DNA from: Pseudomaricurvus alkylphenolicus
Lineage (GTDB): Bacteria; Pseudomonadota; Gammaproteobacteria; Pseudomonadales; Cellvibrionaceae
Length of the DNA: 64,000 nucleotides
Direction: 5' to 3'
Assembly: GCF_011683955.1 (NCBI RefSeq)
Contig: NZ_JAAQPI010000001.1
Coordinates: forward strand, 1,302,001 to 1,366,000
Both the position numbers and the translations under genes were made by a program. The stretch's first letter is position 1. The number at the start of each line of letters is the position of its first letter. Below the pieces are notes generated by a model, which saw nothing but the letters and a program-made list of their open reading frames with translations, ran no database searches and was not told where the DNA came from. Positions 18,168 to 26,922 of the stretch are shown piece after piece.

Positions 18168-19166
18168 TTAGAGGCTGCGTTCAGCTTCCTGTCGTAGTTC
18201 GGAAAATGTTTTTCCGGTCCAGCTCTTAAGTGCTCGACGGAAATTGCTCACGTGTTGGTAACCCAGACGATAGCTGATTTCCTTCGGCGTAAGGTGACTT
18301 TGACGGATATAATCCATGGCTCGCCGTCTACGGGTTCGTTCTATCAGAGTTTTGTAGCTGAGCTGCTGTTCGGTTAAGGCTTTTCGAAGTTTGCCTGCGC
18401 TGATGCCCAGCTCCGCGACGACATCACTCACTTCAGGAAATTCTCCACTGCACTGTTCGAGAATCGCCTCTACTTGCGCCACGGTTTGGGTATTCACGTG
18501 GCTGAGTTTCAGTTTCTTACGGCAACGCTCGATACTCAAGCGAAACACTTCGGGGTCAGACAGCAACAATTCGGATTCCAGGTGCTCCGTATCCAATTGA
18601 ATCCTAATGTTGGGTTGTTCGTAAAGGACAGGGCATTGAAAAACCTCATGATACTGCTGATGGTAGCTTGGCCGAGGGTAGCTTACCTGCAATGACAACA
18701 ACCGAAATTGACTGCCGGTGAGGCGTGAGGCAAGGGTCACCATTCGCATAACAAACTCCTCAACAGCGAATGGCAGCAGTGGCCCCAGGCGAAAGTTTTC
18801 ATGCAGAGTGTTCACCCATTGCCCGCCTTCGAAAAAGTTCGCCGGCGACAGCAGGTACTCGTTAAGGTGCGCATATTTCATCAATACCCGCCTGGCCTGC
18901 GCCAAAGTGTCGCTGCTGAGCGCCGCGTAGCCCAATACGCCGAGATCACCAAGATGATACTCCCTGCCCAGCTCCAACCCCAGCGCTGGATTTCCGGTTA
19001 ACGACAACATGTTTCGGATTATCACCCGATAATGTTCTGGCTTGGGACAAAAACGGCCGGACTCTATGGTTTCAGCATCAAGGCCGGTATCGGCCATAAC
19101 CTGAGCAGGTGAAAAACCTCGCTGCTGCATTCTCGCCAGATAAAAACTGAGACGGTTCTTTCGCAT
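18168..19166 (-). CDS. AraC-family transcriptional regulator (332 aa)
   Basis: The N-terminal two thirds have the Arabinose_bd-type layout (LSFYLARMQQRGFSPAQVMA; GNPALGLELGREYHLGDLGVLGYAALSS). The C-terminus is a double AraC helix-turn-helix ending in HLTPKEISYRLGYQHVSNFRRALKSWTGKTFSELRQ. The ATG at 19166 has GGAGG 5 nt upstream; an in-frame ATG at 19205 has no clear site. It is divergent from the acyl-CoA dehydrogenase pair at 19358 and probably controls it. A second regulator of the same type is at 24067. Confidence 0.87.
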   Translation of the reverse strand: MRKNRLSFYLARMQQRGFSPAQVMADTGLDAETIESGRFCPKPEHYRVIIRNMLSLTGNPALGLELGREYHLGDLGVLGYAALSSDTLAQARRVLMKYAHLNEYLLSPANFFEGGQWVNTLHENFRLGPLLPFAVEEFVMRMVTLASRLTGSQFRLLSLQVSYPRPSYHQQYHEVFQCPVLYEQPNIRIQLDTEHLESELLLSDPEVFRLSIERCRKKLKLSHVNTQTVAQVEAILEQCSGEFPEVSDVVAELGISAGKLRKALTEQQLSYKTLIERTRRRRAMDYIRQSHLTPKEISYRLGYQHVSNFRRALKSWTGKTFSELRQEAERSL

Positions 19167-19263
19167 GGCTGCCTCCGCTAACCTGCGACCAGTGGATTTA
19201 TCCATGTTAGCCTGAAGCGATTCCGACCGGCAACAAAACTCACATCGCGATTACTAAAGGCCA

Positions 19264-19287
19264 ATATCATTCGGTCCCAATTGATAT
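19264..19287. promoter_or_regulatory. Possible AraC-type operator
   Basis: ATATCA and TGATAT arms 12 bp apart lie between the divergent AraC gene and the acyl-CoA dehydrogenase pair. Short arms make this weak evidence. Confidence 0.25.
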
Positions 19288-19313
19288 GTCGTTACGGCAA
19301 GGGAGTGACAATA

Positions 19314-19406
19314 ATGAGCGAATATGAATTAACACAATCCAAAACAGAGAGTGTGCTTTGTCAGATCCAGATCAGTTTCGTCTGCAAACCCGTGAATGGC
19401 TGGTAG
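19314..19406 (+). other. Small leader frame overlapping the acyl-CoA dehydrogenase start
   Basis: An ATG with AAGGGAG 7 nt upstream opens a 30-codon frame (starting MSEYELTQSKTESVL) that ends at TAG 19404-19406. It runs out of frame over the first codons of the dehydrogenase gene. It has a better ribosome site than the TTG at 19358. It may be a coupling leader peptide, or the true N-terminus split by a one-base deletion in the T run near 19357-19359. Confidence 0.35.
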
Positions 19407-20548
19407 CGAATTGCCCGGCCAGCATGCGTGGTCCTGCGGCACCCGAAGCCATATACCGTGGGGGACGCAAGGGCTCCTTTCCCTCTCCGGATGCTCAGAC
19501 CTGGTTCGAGCGCATGCTGGAGCGTGGCTGGACCGCACCTGACTGGCCTGAGGAGTTTGGTGGCGGAGGATTGGATGCGAAACACACCAAGGTCCTGCGC
19601 GAAGAAATGAAGGCATTGGGCTGTCGCGTGCCTCTGTCCGGCTCTGGCTTATGGATGCTGGGCCCTGCGTTGCTGGAGTTCGGTACACTCGAACAACAAC
19701 AGCAACACTTGCCAAAAATCCTTCGGGGAGAGATTCGTTGGTGCCAGGGGTACAGCGAACCTGGCGCGGGTTCCGACCTCGCCAACCTTTCCTGCAAGGC
19801 AGTGCAAGAAGGTGAGTTGTTGCGCATCAACGGCACCAAAATCTGGACATCCGGTGCCGATCAATCCGATTGGATTTTCTGCCTGGTTCGGACCTCTGAC
19901 CAAGGCCCTAAACAAAGTGGCATTACGTTCTTATTGATTGATATGGCGCAACCGGGAGTCACCGTTAAACCCATTGAGTTGATTTCCGGCGATTCAGAGT
20001 TTTGCCAGACGTTTTTTGACGATGCCACCGCGCACATCCGCAATGTAATTGGGGGATTGAACCAGGGCTGGGCTGTAGCAAAACGCCTGCTGCACTACGA
20101 ACGCGCTTTGATGTCTGAACTCTCCGCCGTGTCTGCGGGTCCAAAGCTGACGCCGGTTGATTGCGCGCTAAAATTCTCAGCAGCTGGCCCGGAAGGTACT
20201 CTTGATCCGGTGACCCGAGACAGGTTGGCACGTTATCAGATGGACAGAATGGCGATGGAGCATACTCGCCAGCAGCTATTCGAGGCATCGGTTTCGGGGG
20301 TGGATACCTCCAATACACAACTGATCCTCAAAATCTGCGCAACCGAACTCGATCAGCAGCGTGCGGAGTTATTGTTGGAGCTGATGGGGATGCAGGGACT
20401 TGGCTGGGAGGGTGAGGCCTTCTCGGAAGAAGAACTGCAGCTGTTGAGACAATGGGCTTACTCCAAAGCGCTTACCATTGCCGGAGGCAGCTCTGAAGTT
20501 CAGCTTAATGTGATTGCACGACGAGCGCTGCAGCTCCCCACCCGATAG
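19358..20548 (+). CDS. Acyl-CoA dehydrogenase, catalytic subunit of pair 3 (396 aa)
   Basis: Begins SDPDQFRLQTREWLVANCP, followed by GWTAPDWPEEFGGGGLD near residue 53, WCQGYSEPGAGSDLANL near 130, Glu248 in LLHYERALM as the probable base, and C-terminal IAGGSSEVQLNVIARR. The annotated start is a TTG with only a weak GAGAG upstream. A better ribosome site serves a frame-shifted ATG at 19314, so the N-terminus is uncertain. It lies 12 nt before its partner gene, opposite the AraC gene at 18168-19166. Confidence 0.86.
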   Translation: MSDPDQFRLQTREWLVANCPASMRGPAAPEAIYRGGRKGSFPSPDAQTWFERMLERGWTAPDWPEEFGGGGLDAKHTKVLREEMKALGCRVPLSGSGLWMLGPALLEFGTLEQQQQHLPKILRGEIRWCQGYSEPGAGSDLANLSCKAVQEGELLRINGTKIWTSGADQSDWIFCLVRTSDQGPKQSGITFLLIDMAQPGVTVKPIELISGDSEFCQTFFDDATAHIRNVIGGLNQGWAVAKRLLHYERALMSELSAVSAGPKLTPVDCALKFSAAGPEGTLDPVTRDRLARYQMDRMAMEHTRQQLFEASVSGVDTSNTQLILKICATELDQQRAELLLELMGMQGLGWEGEAFSEEELQLLRQWAYSKALTIAGGSSEVQLNVIARRALQLPTR

Positions 20549-20560
20549 TGAGGTCCTCCC

Positions 20561-21754
20561 TTGATCTGGAATGTGAACGACGACCAGCGACTGTTGCAAC
20601 AATCGGCCGAGGACTTCCTGAGAAGTTGCGAGCCGGTACAAATTTTCCGTGCACAGAGTCAACAGCCCGACTGGCAAGGGTACGACCCGGATACCTGGCG
20701 CAGCATTTGTGAATTGGGATGGCCGGCGACCGCAGTGCCTGAAAAACAGGGTGGGTATGAATTCGGCTACGTCGGATTGGGTACCTTGATGCGAGAAGCC
20801 GGCAGATACCTGTTGCCCAGCCCACTCCTGGGCAGCTCTGGCCTGGCGCTACCGGTCTGGTTACAAGTGATTGGTGACTCCGATCCACGGGAATTCCCCG
20901 AAGCACAACGCTGTTTACTGAATCAGGTGACGGCCGGTGAAAAAACGTTGGCGTTGGCCATCGATGAAAGTCATCGCCATCAACCCGATAATATCGCATT
21001 GACGGCTATCAAAGACGGTGATAGTTATTTCCTGCAGGGGAATAAACGTTTTGTAGTGGATGGTGCTTGTGCCGATACGTTGTTGGTGGTTGCCCGCACA
21101 GGCGAGCACTCTAGAGATTGTTCTCACGTGGGCCTGTTTGTGGTAGAAGCCGATAACCCGGGGTTGACCCGTGAATCACTGAACATGCTTGATCATCGCA
21201 ATATGGCGCACCTGGAGTTTGACAATGTTCGGGTAGAGCAGACGGCGTTACTCGGAACAGTAGACGAGGCTTCGGAAGGGCTGCAGCGGGGGCTGGATGT
21301 TGCCCGTTGTCTGCTGGCGGCGGAAATGCTTGGTGGGGTGGAAGCCTGCTTTGAGGCGACCTTGGAGTACCTGAAGGTGCGCGATCAATTCGATGCCATA
21401 ATTGGCAGCTTTCAAGCACTGCAACACCGAATGGCCCGTCTGTATATCGATCTGGAACAATGCCGTGCAGTGGTCCTGGCAGCGCTCAAAGCTGCGGATA
21501 CCGAAAGTCCTGCCAACGGCAGTCCCTCAAGCTACGAAGACAGCGCTCTGCCAAAACTGGCCAGCCTGGCTAAAGCCAAGCTCAATGACCTGAGTATCGC
21601 CATGACCAACGAAGCCGTGCAATTACACGGTGGAATCGGGGTCACAGAGGAGTTGGACATTGGCTTATACCTCAAGCGATCCCGACTCACTGTGCAACTA
21701 CTGGGTGACAGCCGATTCCATCGTGACCGTTTTGCTTTATTGGAGGGCTACTAG
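20561..21754 (+). CDS. Acyl-CoA dehydrogenase, probable non-catalytic partner of pair 3 (397 aa)
   Basis: Acyl-CoA dehydrogenase fold with WNVNDDQRLLQQSAEDFL, DMLDHRNM-like middle strands (LNMLDHRNMAHLEFDNVRVE) and C-terminal VRDQFDAIIGSFQALQHR and QLHGGIGVTEELDIGLYLKR. At the Glu position of its neighbour it has LDVARCLLAAEML, and the C-terminal alternative Glu is absent. The start is TTG 20561, with GTG 20573 as an alternative. It is probably the inactive half of a heteromeric enzyme with 19358-20548. Confidence 0.84.
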   Translation: MIWNVNDDQRLLQQSAEDFLRSCEPVQIFRAQSQQPDWQGYDPDTWRSICELGWPATAVPEKQGGYEFGYVGLGTLMREAGRYLLPSPLLGSSGLALPVWLQVIGDSDPREFPEAQRCLLNQVTAGEKTLALAIDESHRHQPDNIALTAIKDGDSYFLQGNKRFVVDGACADTLLVVARTGEHSRDCSHVGLFVVEADNPGLTRESLNMLDHRNMAHLEFDNVRVEQTALLGTVDEASEGLQRGLDVARCLLAAEMLGGVEACFEATLEYLKVRDQFDAIIGSFQALQHRMARLYIDLEQCRAVVLAALKAADTESPANGSPSSYEDSALPKLASLAKAKLNDLSIAMTNEAVQLHGGIGVTEELDIGLYLKRSRLTVQLLGDSRFHRDRFALLEGY

Positions 21755-21988
21755 CAGACCACGGAGCCCACAGCTATGGGATTGGTGGGATCCGAGGTGA
21801 CTATGCAGAGCCGGCAGCCTCCAGAAAGCAGCTAACAAATGCAATCGACGGCATATTCCATAAAGAAATAGATGGTTCTTTTTTATTTGAATATTGGTAT
21901 AAAAAATAAATTAACAAACATGTAAATTAAATAAACTTCGGGTAACATGATTGCTCTTATTGACGAATTCATTTGAAGGACACTGATA

Positions 21989-22657
21989 TTGACGATTGAA
22001 GACGATCAGGCCCTGGACACCGACAATGGCACCCGAGAGCCCAAGAAGAAACGCGCCGGTCGGCCACAGGGCAGCAGCCGTGAAATGACAACTGCCCGCA
22101 TTCTTAACAGTGCGCTGACCTGTTTCACCCGAAGGGGTTATGCCAACACCACCTTCAAACATGTGGCTCAGGGAGCGGGGATGACATCTCCGGCGATCTA
22201 CCAGTACTACAGCTCTAAAGCGGAGCTTTACGGGGCGACGCTCGACTTGGTTTACCAGCGTCTGATCCCGGAGATTCAGATGGCCTCACGCGCAGACCTG
22301 AATTTCCGCGAACAGATCAAAGTGCTATTGAGAGCGACGGTTGAATTACAGGCTAACGCCCCGGAGGCCACTGCATTCTTGTCAACGGTTGCCGTGGAGA
22401 GCCACCGTGAAGAAGAGCTGCGCAAATATTTTATGTCGCGTAACAGCAACGTGCTGGAGGCGATCGGTGGCATGTTCGAGCAAGCAAAGGCAAGAGGTGA
22501 GATCAAGAGCACCAGAAGTAATGCCAATCTTGCCATGTTTTTTCTGGGTAGCACCATTGGCATGGTGTTGTATCACAACGGCAGTGAAGATACTTCAATG
22601 CAAGAAGGTATCGAAACCATGATTGATTTGATCGACAACCGATTCTTCAGCGATTGA
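21989..22657 (+). CDS. TetR-family transcriptional regulator (222 aa)
   Basis: The N-terminal helix-turn-helix reads TARILNSALTCFTRRGYANT then FKHVAQGAGMTSPAIYQYYSSKAELY near residues 35-80, the TetR signature. The remaining helices form the ligand pocket and dimer face. A charged 30-residue tail with KKKRAGRPQG precedes the domain. The start is TTG with GAAGGA upstream. An AT-rich, gene-free 234-bp stretch lies before it and probably holds its promoter. It precedes the P450 gene by 75 nt and may repress it. Confidence 0.87.
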   Translation: MTIEDDQALDTDNGTREPKKKRAGRPQGSSREMTTARILNSALTCFTRRGYANTTFKHVAQGAGMTSPAIYQYYSSKAELYGATLDLVYQRLIPEIQMASRADLNFREQIKVLLRATVELQANAPEATAFLSTVAVESHREEELRKYFMSRNSNVLEAIGGMFEQAKARGEIKSTRSNANLAMFFLGSTIGMVLYHNGSEDTSMQEGIETMIDLIDNRFFSD

Positions 22658-22732
22658 TGCTGCTCGTGGTGACCCTGAAATCCAACCCGCAGTGACACTC
22701 GGTTACGGCGGACAACACACAAGGAGTCAAGA

Positions 22733-23977
22733 ATGTCCAGTTGCCCCTATAGCAATTTGTTGGATCCCGATCTTTACGTAGAGGGGTCACACCACGAGAC
22801 AATGAGAGCGGTTCGAGACCAAGGTGGGCCGGTTGTAAAATTAGATGATCCCATCACCGGTGTTCCCTACTGGGCTATACAGGGCCGTGATGAGGTCGAC
22901 TACATTTGTAAAAACCCACAGTTGTTCTCCAGCGAAGCGAAAACAGCAGTGCCCATGGAGCAGGGTGAAGAGGAGATGGCCAAGCAACGCCTGATGGTGG
23001 TGAGCATGGATCCCCCTCGTCACAACAAATACCGTCGTATTTCCAGAAACGCATTTACACCGTCCGCGGTGAATTCCTACGAACCCAAATTTCGCCAGTA
23101 CGCCAAAGAAATCGTTGATCGCGTTGCCAATCGAGGTGAGTGCGAATTTGTCGAAGAGGTGGCAGCCGAACTGCCCCTGATCGCCATCCTGGAGCTGTGT
23201 GGTGTTCCCAAGGAGGATCGAAAAAAATTCTTCGATTGGACGAATGCTATGTTTTTCACCAGCGACGATACCATGAGCGAAGGAGAAGACAATATCCAGG
23301 CGGCCAAGGATGCGGGCATTCATATGTACCTCTATGCCGCCGAGCTGGCCAAGAAACACGCCGAAACCCCCATGAGCAATATTGTTGGGGCGCTACTGGA
23401 CAACGAAGTCGACGAAGAAAAGCTCACGATTGAAGAATTCAGCGCGTTTTTCCTGATGCTGATCTCGGCGGGCAACGAAAGCACCCGAACCGTAACGGCT
23501 CACGGCATGCGTCTATTAATGGAAAACCCTCATCAGTTGCAGATGCTGGTGGACGACCCCTCCCTGATTCCTTATTTTTGCGAAGAGGTGTTACGCCACA
23601 GTGCCGCTTTTATGGCCATGCGTCGTACAGTGATGGAAGATACAGAACTGGCGGGCCAGAAACTGAAAGAGGACGATAAGGTTATCCTTTTTTGGCACGG
23701 CATTAATCGCGATGAACGGGTATTCGACAACCCGATGGAATTCGACATTATGCGGCACAAGACCATGCCGGACCTGCATAAGCAACATCGATCCTTCGGT
23801 ATTGGTCAACATTTTTGTCTTGGATCCCATCTGGCCAGGTTGGAAATGCGGGTCATGTTCGAAGAGATTATACCTCGATTAAAAAACCCGAAATTTGCCA
23901 AACCCGTGGAATACGTGCGTTCCTATTTTGTCAACGGTATTAAGGCAATGCACATTACTTTTGACAAAGAAGCCTGA
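22733..23977 (+). CDS. Cytochrome P450, CYP125/CYP124/CYP142-like (414 aa)
   Basis: A soluble bacterial P450. The meander start VVSMDPPRHNKYRRI is near residue 88. The I-helix has ISAGNESTRTVTAHGM near 243, resembling the AGNETTRN of CYP124, CYP125 and CYP142, which hydroxylate terminal carbons of sterol side chains and branched lipids. ExxR is in EEVLRHSAAFMAMRR. The haem thiolate is Cys362 in FGIGQHFCLG. No membrane anchor is seen and no ferredoxin gene lies nearby. The order TetR-P450-AraC suggests substrate-induced expression. Subfamily is inferred from motifs only. Confidence 0.88.
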   Translation: MSSCPYSNLLDPDLYVEGSHHETMRAVRDQGGPVVKLDDPITGVPYWAIQGRDEVDYICKNPQLFSSEAKTAVPMEQGEEEMAKQRLMVVSMDPPRHNKYRRISRNAFTPSAVNSYEPKFRQYAKEIVDRVANRGECEFVEEVAAELPLIAILELCGVPKEDRKKFFDWTNAMFFTSDDTMSEGEDNIQAAKDAGIHMYLYAAELAKKHAETPMSNIVGALLDNEVDEEKLTIEEFSAFFLMLISAGNESTRTVTAHGMRLLMENPHQLQMLVDDPSLIPYFCEEVLRHSAAFMAMRRTVMEDTELAGQKLKEDDKVILFWHGINRDERVFDNPMEFDIMRHKTMPDLHKQHRSFGIGQHFCLGSHLARLEMRVMFEEIIPRLKNPKFAKPVEYVRSYFVNGIKAMHITFDKEA

Positions 23978-24066
23978 TACTTCTGACGACGGATCCAAAC
24001 AAAACCGGGGCAGAGCGAAGACATTATGCCACCGCCCCACAATGACTGCTGGAGTAAACTACTGCC

Positions 24067-25113
24067 ATGAATGTAGAGTCTGTTCCCGCCAAATACAAAA
24101 AAGCCCTGCTGTACCAGTTTCGAAAACGCGGGGTCAATCTCACGCGGGCACTTAGTGAGTCCTCTTATACCTTTGAAGAGGACGACCTGAGTCTTGAGTC
24201 AGAAGAGTCCGTGTCGCTGCACAAATACTGTGAACTCCTCAGGCAGTATTCACTATGCACTCGCGGAAGCTTTTTTGGTCTTCCAGTGGTGGGCAACAGC
24301 GCTACCGAGGGCTTTCGTCTGATGGCGTTATCGGTGGTGCATTGTGCAAACCTGGGTGAGGCACTGCAGAGGGCACGCGACTTCTACCGTCTTTGTGGTG
24401 AAGAGAATTGGTCTTTTCAGGTACATCAGGAGGGTGATACTGCGGCAGTTGAGTTTGAAAACCGCACTGGCGGACAGGACTCGTTGTTCAGTGTTTACGA
24501 ACTGGCGATGTGGTTCCGGTTTTGGTCCTGGATCAGTGGGCAGTATATCAATATTGATCAAGTCTCACTTAGCGACAGGTCGCCACACTACGAACATCGT
24601 TATATGAAATTGCTGGGTGGGAACATTCATTACAATCAAGCCCATACCGCCATCCATTTTCATTCGGACTATCTGAAAAGCGCCCTGGTGCACAATGAAG
24701 AATCGATAGAGGAGTTTATTCGAACGGCTCCCTACCACCTGGTGACAATACCCAAAAATCAGGATAACAGCCTGACGGAGAAAATTCGCTATATCATTGG
24801 CGGAGATTTTACCAAAGCGCCCCCCAGCTACGAACGTGTCTCGGAAATTCTGCATGTGTCCACAACGACATTACGAAGACGCCTGCGCAGTGAAGGGACC
24901 ACCTACCAGCAGATCAAGGACGACACTCGTCGTGATGCCGCAGTAGATTACCTTGGGCGCGAAGAGTTGAGCATCAAGGATATTGCTTATATGATGGGCT
25001 ACCTTGACCCCTGCGCCTTCAGTCGCAGCTTTAAACGCTGGACGGGTTTACCGCCGGGGGTGTATCGGCGGGAGAGGTTGGGTATCTTTGAGGAAAAGTT
25101 GCTTGAGGCTTGA
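24067..25113 (+). CDS. AraC-family transcriptional regulator (348 aa)
   Basis: The N-terminal Arabinose_bd-type domain includes YCELLRQYSLCTRGSFFGLP and FRLMALSVVHCANLGEALQRARDF. The C-terminal double helix-turn-helix ends DIAYMMGYLDPCAFSRSFKRWTGLPPGVYRRE. It has the same layout as the regulator at 18168-19166 but is diverged. It starts 89 nt after the P450 gene in the same orientation and probably controls the P450 or the acyl-CoA dehydrogenase operons. It is the last intact gene before the repeat-containing gap. Confidence 0.86.
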   Translation: MNVESVPAKYKKALLYQFRKRGVNLTRALSESSYTFEEDDLSLESEESVSLHKYCELLRQYSLCTRGSFFGLPVVGNSATEGFRLMALSVVHCANLGEALQRARDFYRLCGEENWSFQVHQEGDTAAVEFENRTGGQDSLFSVYELAMWFRFWSWISGQYINIDQVSLSDRSPHYEHRYMKLLGGNIHYNQAHTAIHFHSDYLKSALVHNEESIEEFIRTAPYHLVTIPKNQDNSLTEKIRYIIGGDFTKAPPSYERVSEILHVSTTTLRRRLRSEGTTYQQIKDDTRRDAAVDYLGREELSIKDIAYMMGYLDPCAFSRSFKRWTGLPPGVYRRERLGIFEEKLLEA

Positions 25114-25970
25114 AAGGCGCTTTTTAAATGGTCGAACATAGTAGTAGATCAGTATTTGTTTTGTTTGGGTAATGTCCTCAAAGAGATAGCACAAAAAATT
25201 CGCTACGAATTGATTTAAGCCGGTATGGTGTCTGGCAGTGGGCAGGTCTTGTTTTACAGTTGTGGTGTAGTCACGGGACGTCTTACTCAGAAATAGCCCA
25301 GTTTTTATTCTTGTTGAGCAATGAAGGCTAGAGCAAGACTTGCTGAATTCACAATTCAAAGGGCGCGACCAATTTCATGGTGGCGGTCAACTTCAGAGAA
25401 CAGCCATTACCGGAATTAGCCGTGTCACTGTAACGATGAGTTTCTAACGGAAGGTGTCAAGGCTAAAGCCGTCGTAGAGGTGCTTCAGTTTGAAAGTAAT
25501 GAATGGCTGGTTTCAGCTCCTTTTCTGAAGTTGATCTCTTCCGGGACCACCGACCACTGTTACATCGGGAGAAATTAGAGGAGCACTAACTATTCAAGAC
25601 ACTCCTGGTGGGACATATGTGGGCAAAGAGTTTACATCGTCTACATGCATAGTAATCATTCTAATATACCGTTGCCGTGATAGGCTGAAACAACATGAGT
25701 CTTACATCTTTCTTATCCGCTGCTACCTGATACTCATTTAATTCGACTCATTTCAATACGGTGCTATGGTTCGTCTCTACTCATCGCATCCCTGTAGAAA
25801 ATTTCCATGACAACACAGCTTTACGGGTATACCAATGAGATACATCTCGGTACTGGAGACAACAAATAGCAAACGGGGTTCAATCAGATGATAATCTGCG
25901 CCAATACAGTGCGACTAATTCGGAAGCGATAAACGGACGTCCAAAGTCCTTAATCATCGTTGGTCAACCG
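25114..25970. other. 857-bp gap with a degenerate repeat, no intact gene
   Basis: No open frame here has a plausible start, composition or family match. The only recognisable element is the degenerate repeat at 25430-25540. The remainder is lower in G+C than its surroundings and looks like decayed mobile or intergenic DNA. Confidence 0.7.
25430..25540 (+). repeat. Degenerate direct repeat, left copy
   Basis: Aligns without gaps to 61930-62040: about 83 of 111 positions match by hand count, with the first 17 bases identical and 45 of the first 51. Both copies can be read in the same frame starting CNDEFL, which hints at decayed coding sequence, but I do not recognise the family. Confidence 0.7.
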
Positions 25971-26861
25971 TTAGTTGCAGTGATCCTTGCACAAATTCAT
26001 CCAGCGTTCTACGGCTCGGCTGGAGGCGGCATGTTTATGGGTGACGATATAGAAAAGCCGGTTCATTGGCCTTTTTTTTAGGGTGAGTTCAACTAAAGAT
26101 CCCCGTTCGAGATCATCGGCCACTGCCAGCTGAGACAGACAGCCGATGCCCAGGCCTGCCTTAACAGCGTTCTTGATGGCCTCGTTCTGCGGTAATTGCA
26201 GCCGGATATCCAAATCCACCAGCAGCCCGTGCATGGCCTCGTCAAAGGTTTTGCGATGGGCGGTGCCCGGTTCTCGCAGGATCCACTGGCAGTTCAGGAT
26301 GTCCTTGTCGGTCAGTTGCCGCTTGGTGGATAGCGGGTGATCAGGACGGCTGAAGACCACCATCTTGTCCTTACGCCAGGGAGTCTGAGCGAGGTCATTG
26401 TGGTGCATTTCGGCCTCGATCAGGCCAACGTCTATCTCAAAGTTCAGCACCTTCCTGGCGATCTCCGGCGAATTGGCAGCGGCTACTTCGACTTCCGATC
26501 TGGGGTGTCGGTGCAGGTAATCAGCGAGGTATTCAGACGCTAGGTAATTGGCGATGGTGAGGCTGGCGCCTACTTTCAGGGGTTCCAGTTCCTCATGTTG
26601 CCTTAACTCGCTATCAAAGTCCTGGGCGTTGGACAGTAACTGTTCGGCCTTGGCGCGAATCGTGGCGCCGAGGCTGTTGAGTCTCAAACGTTTGGCGGAG
26701 CGGTCGAACAGCAGCATGTCATAGCGGTTTTCGAACTCTTGCAGCGCGGCGCTCACGGCAGATTGAGACATGCAAAGCTGCTCTGCTGCACGGCTGATGC
26801 TCTGTTCTCTGGCGACGGCCAGGAAAACCTCCAGATGGCGTAGAGTGTATTTGATCATCAT
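25971..26861 (-). CDS. LysR-family transcriptional regulator (296 aa)
   Basis: The N-terminal winged helix reads LRHLEVFLAVAREQSISRAAEQL then MSQSAVSAALQEFENRYDMLLFDRS, typical of LysR. The rest is the periplasmic-binding-like effector domain (VGASLTIANYLASEYLADYL onward). Two adjacent ATG codons are possible starts. It is most like the CysB/CysL group by eye, a weak call. It follows the LuxR-type gene at 26923 in the same orientation, with a 61-bp gap. Confidence 0.87.
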   Translation of the reverse strand: MMIKYTLRHLEVFLAVAREQSISRAAEQLCMSQSAVSAALQEFENRYDMLLFDRSAKRLRLNSLGATIRAKAEQLLSNAQDFDSELRQHEELEPLKVGASLTIANYLASEYLADYLHRHPRSEVEVAAANSPEIARKVLNFEIDVGLIEAEMHHNDLAQTPWRKDKMVVFSRPDHPLSTKRQLTDKDILNCQWILREPGTAHRKTFDEAMHGLLVDLDIRLQLPQNEAIKNAVKAGLGIGCLSQLAVADDLERGSLVELTLKKRPMNRLFYIVTHKHAASSRAVERWMNLCKDHCN

Positions 26862-26922
26862 TCTGTCCAGTAGAAATTCCCGCTCTCGGCTTTCAGGGGC
26901 GCAATCAGGAGCATAGGCAAAA

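Noticed and set aside
25048-25359. Minus-strand 103-codon frame after the second AraC gene
   Set aside because: It overlaps the end of the AraC gene, has an untypical composition and no recognisable motif.
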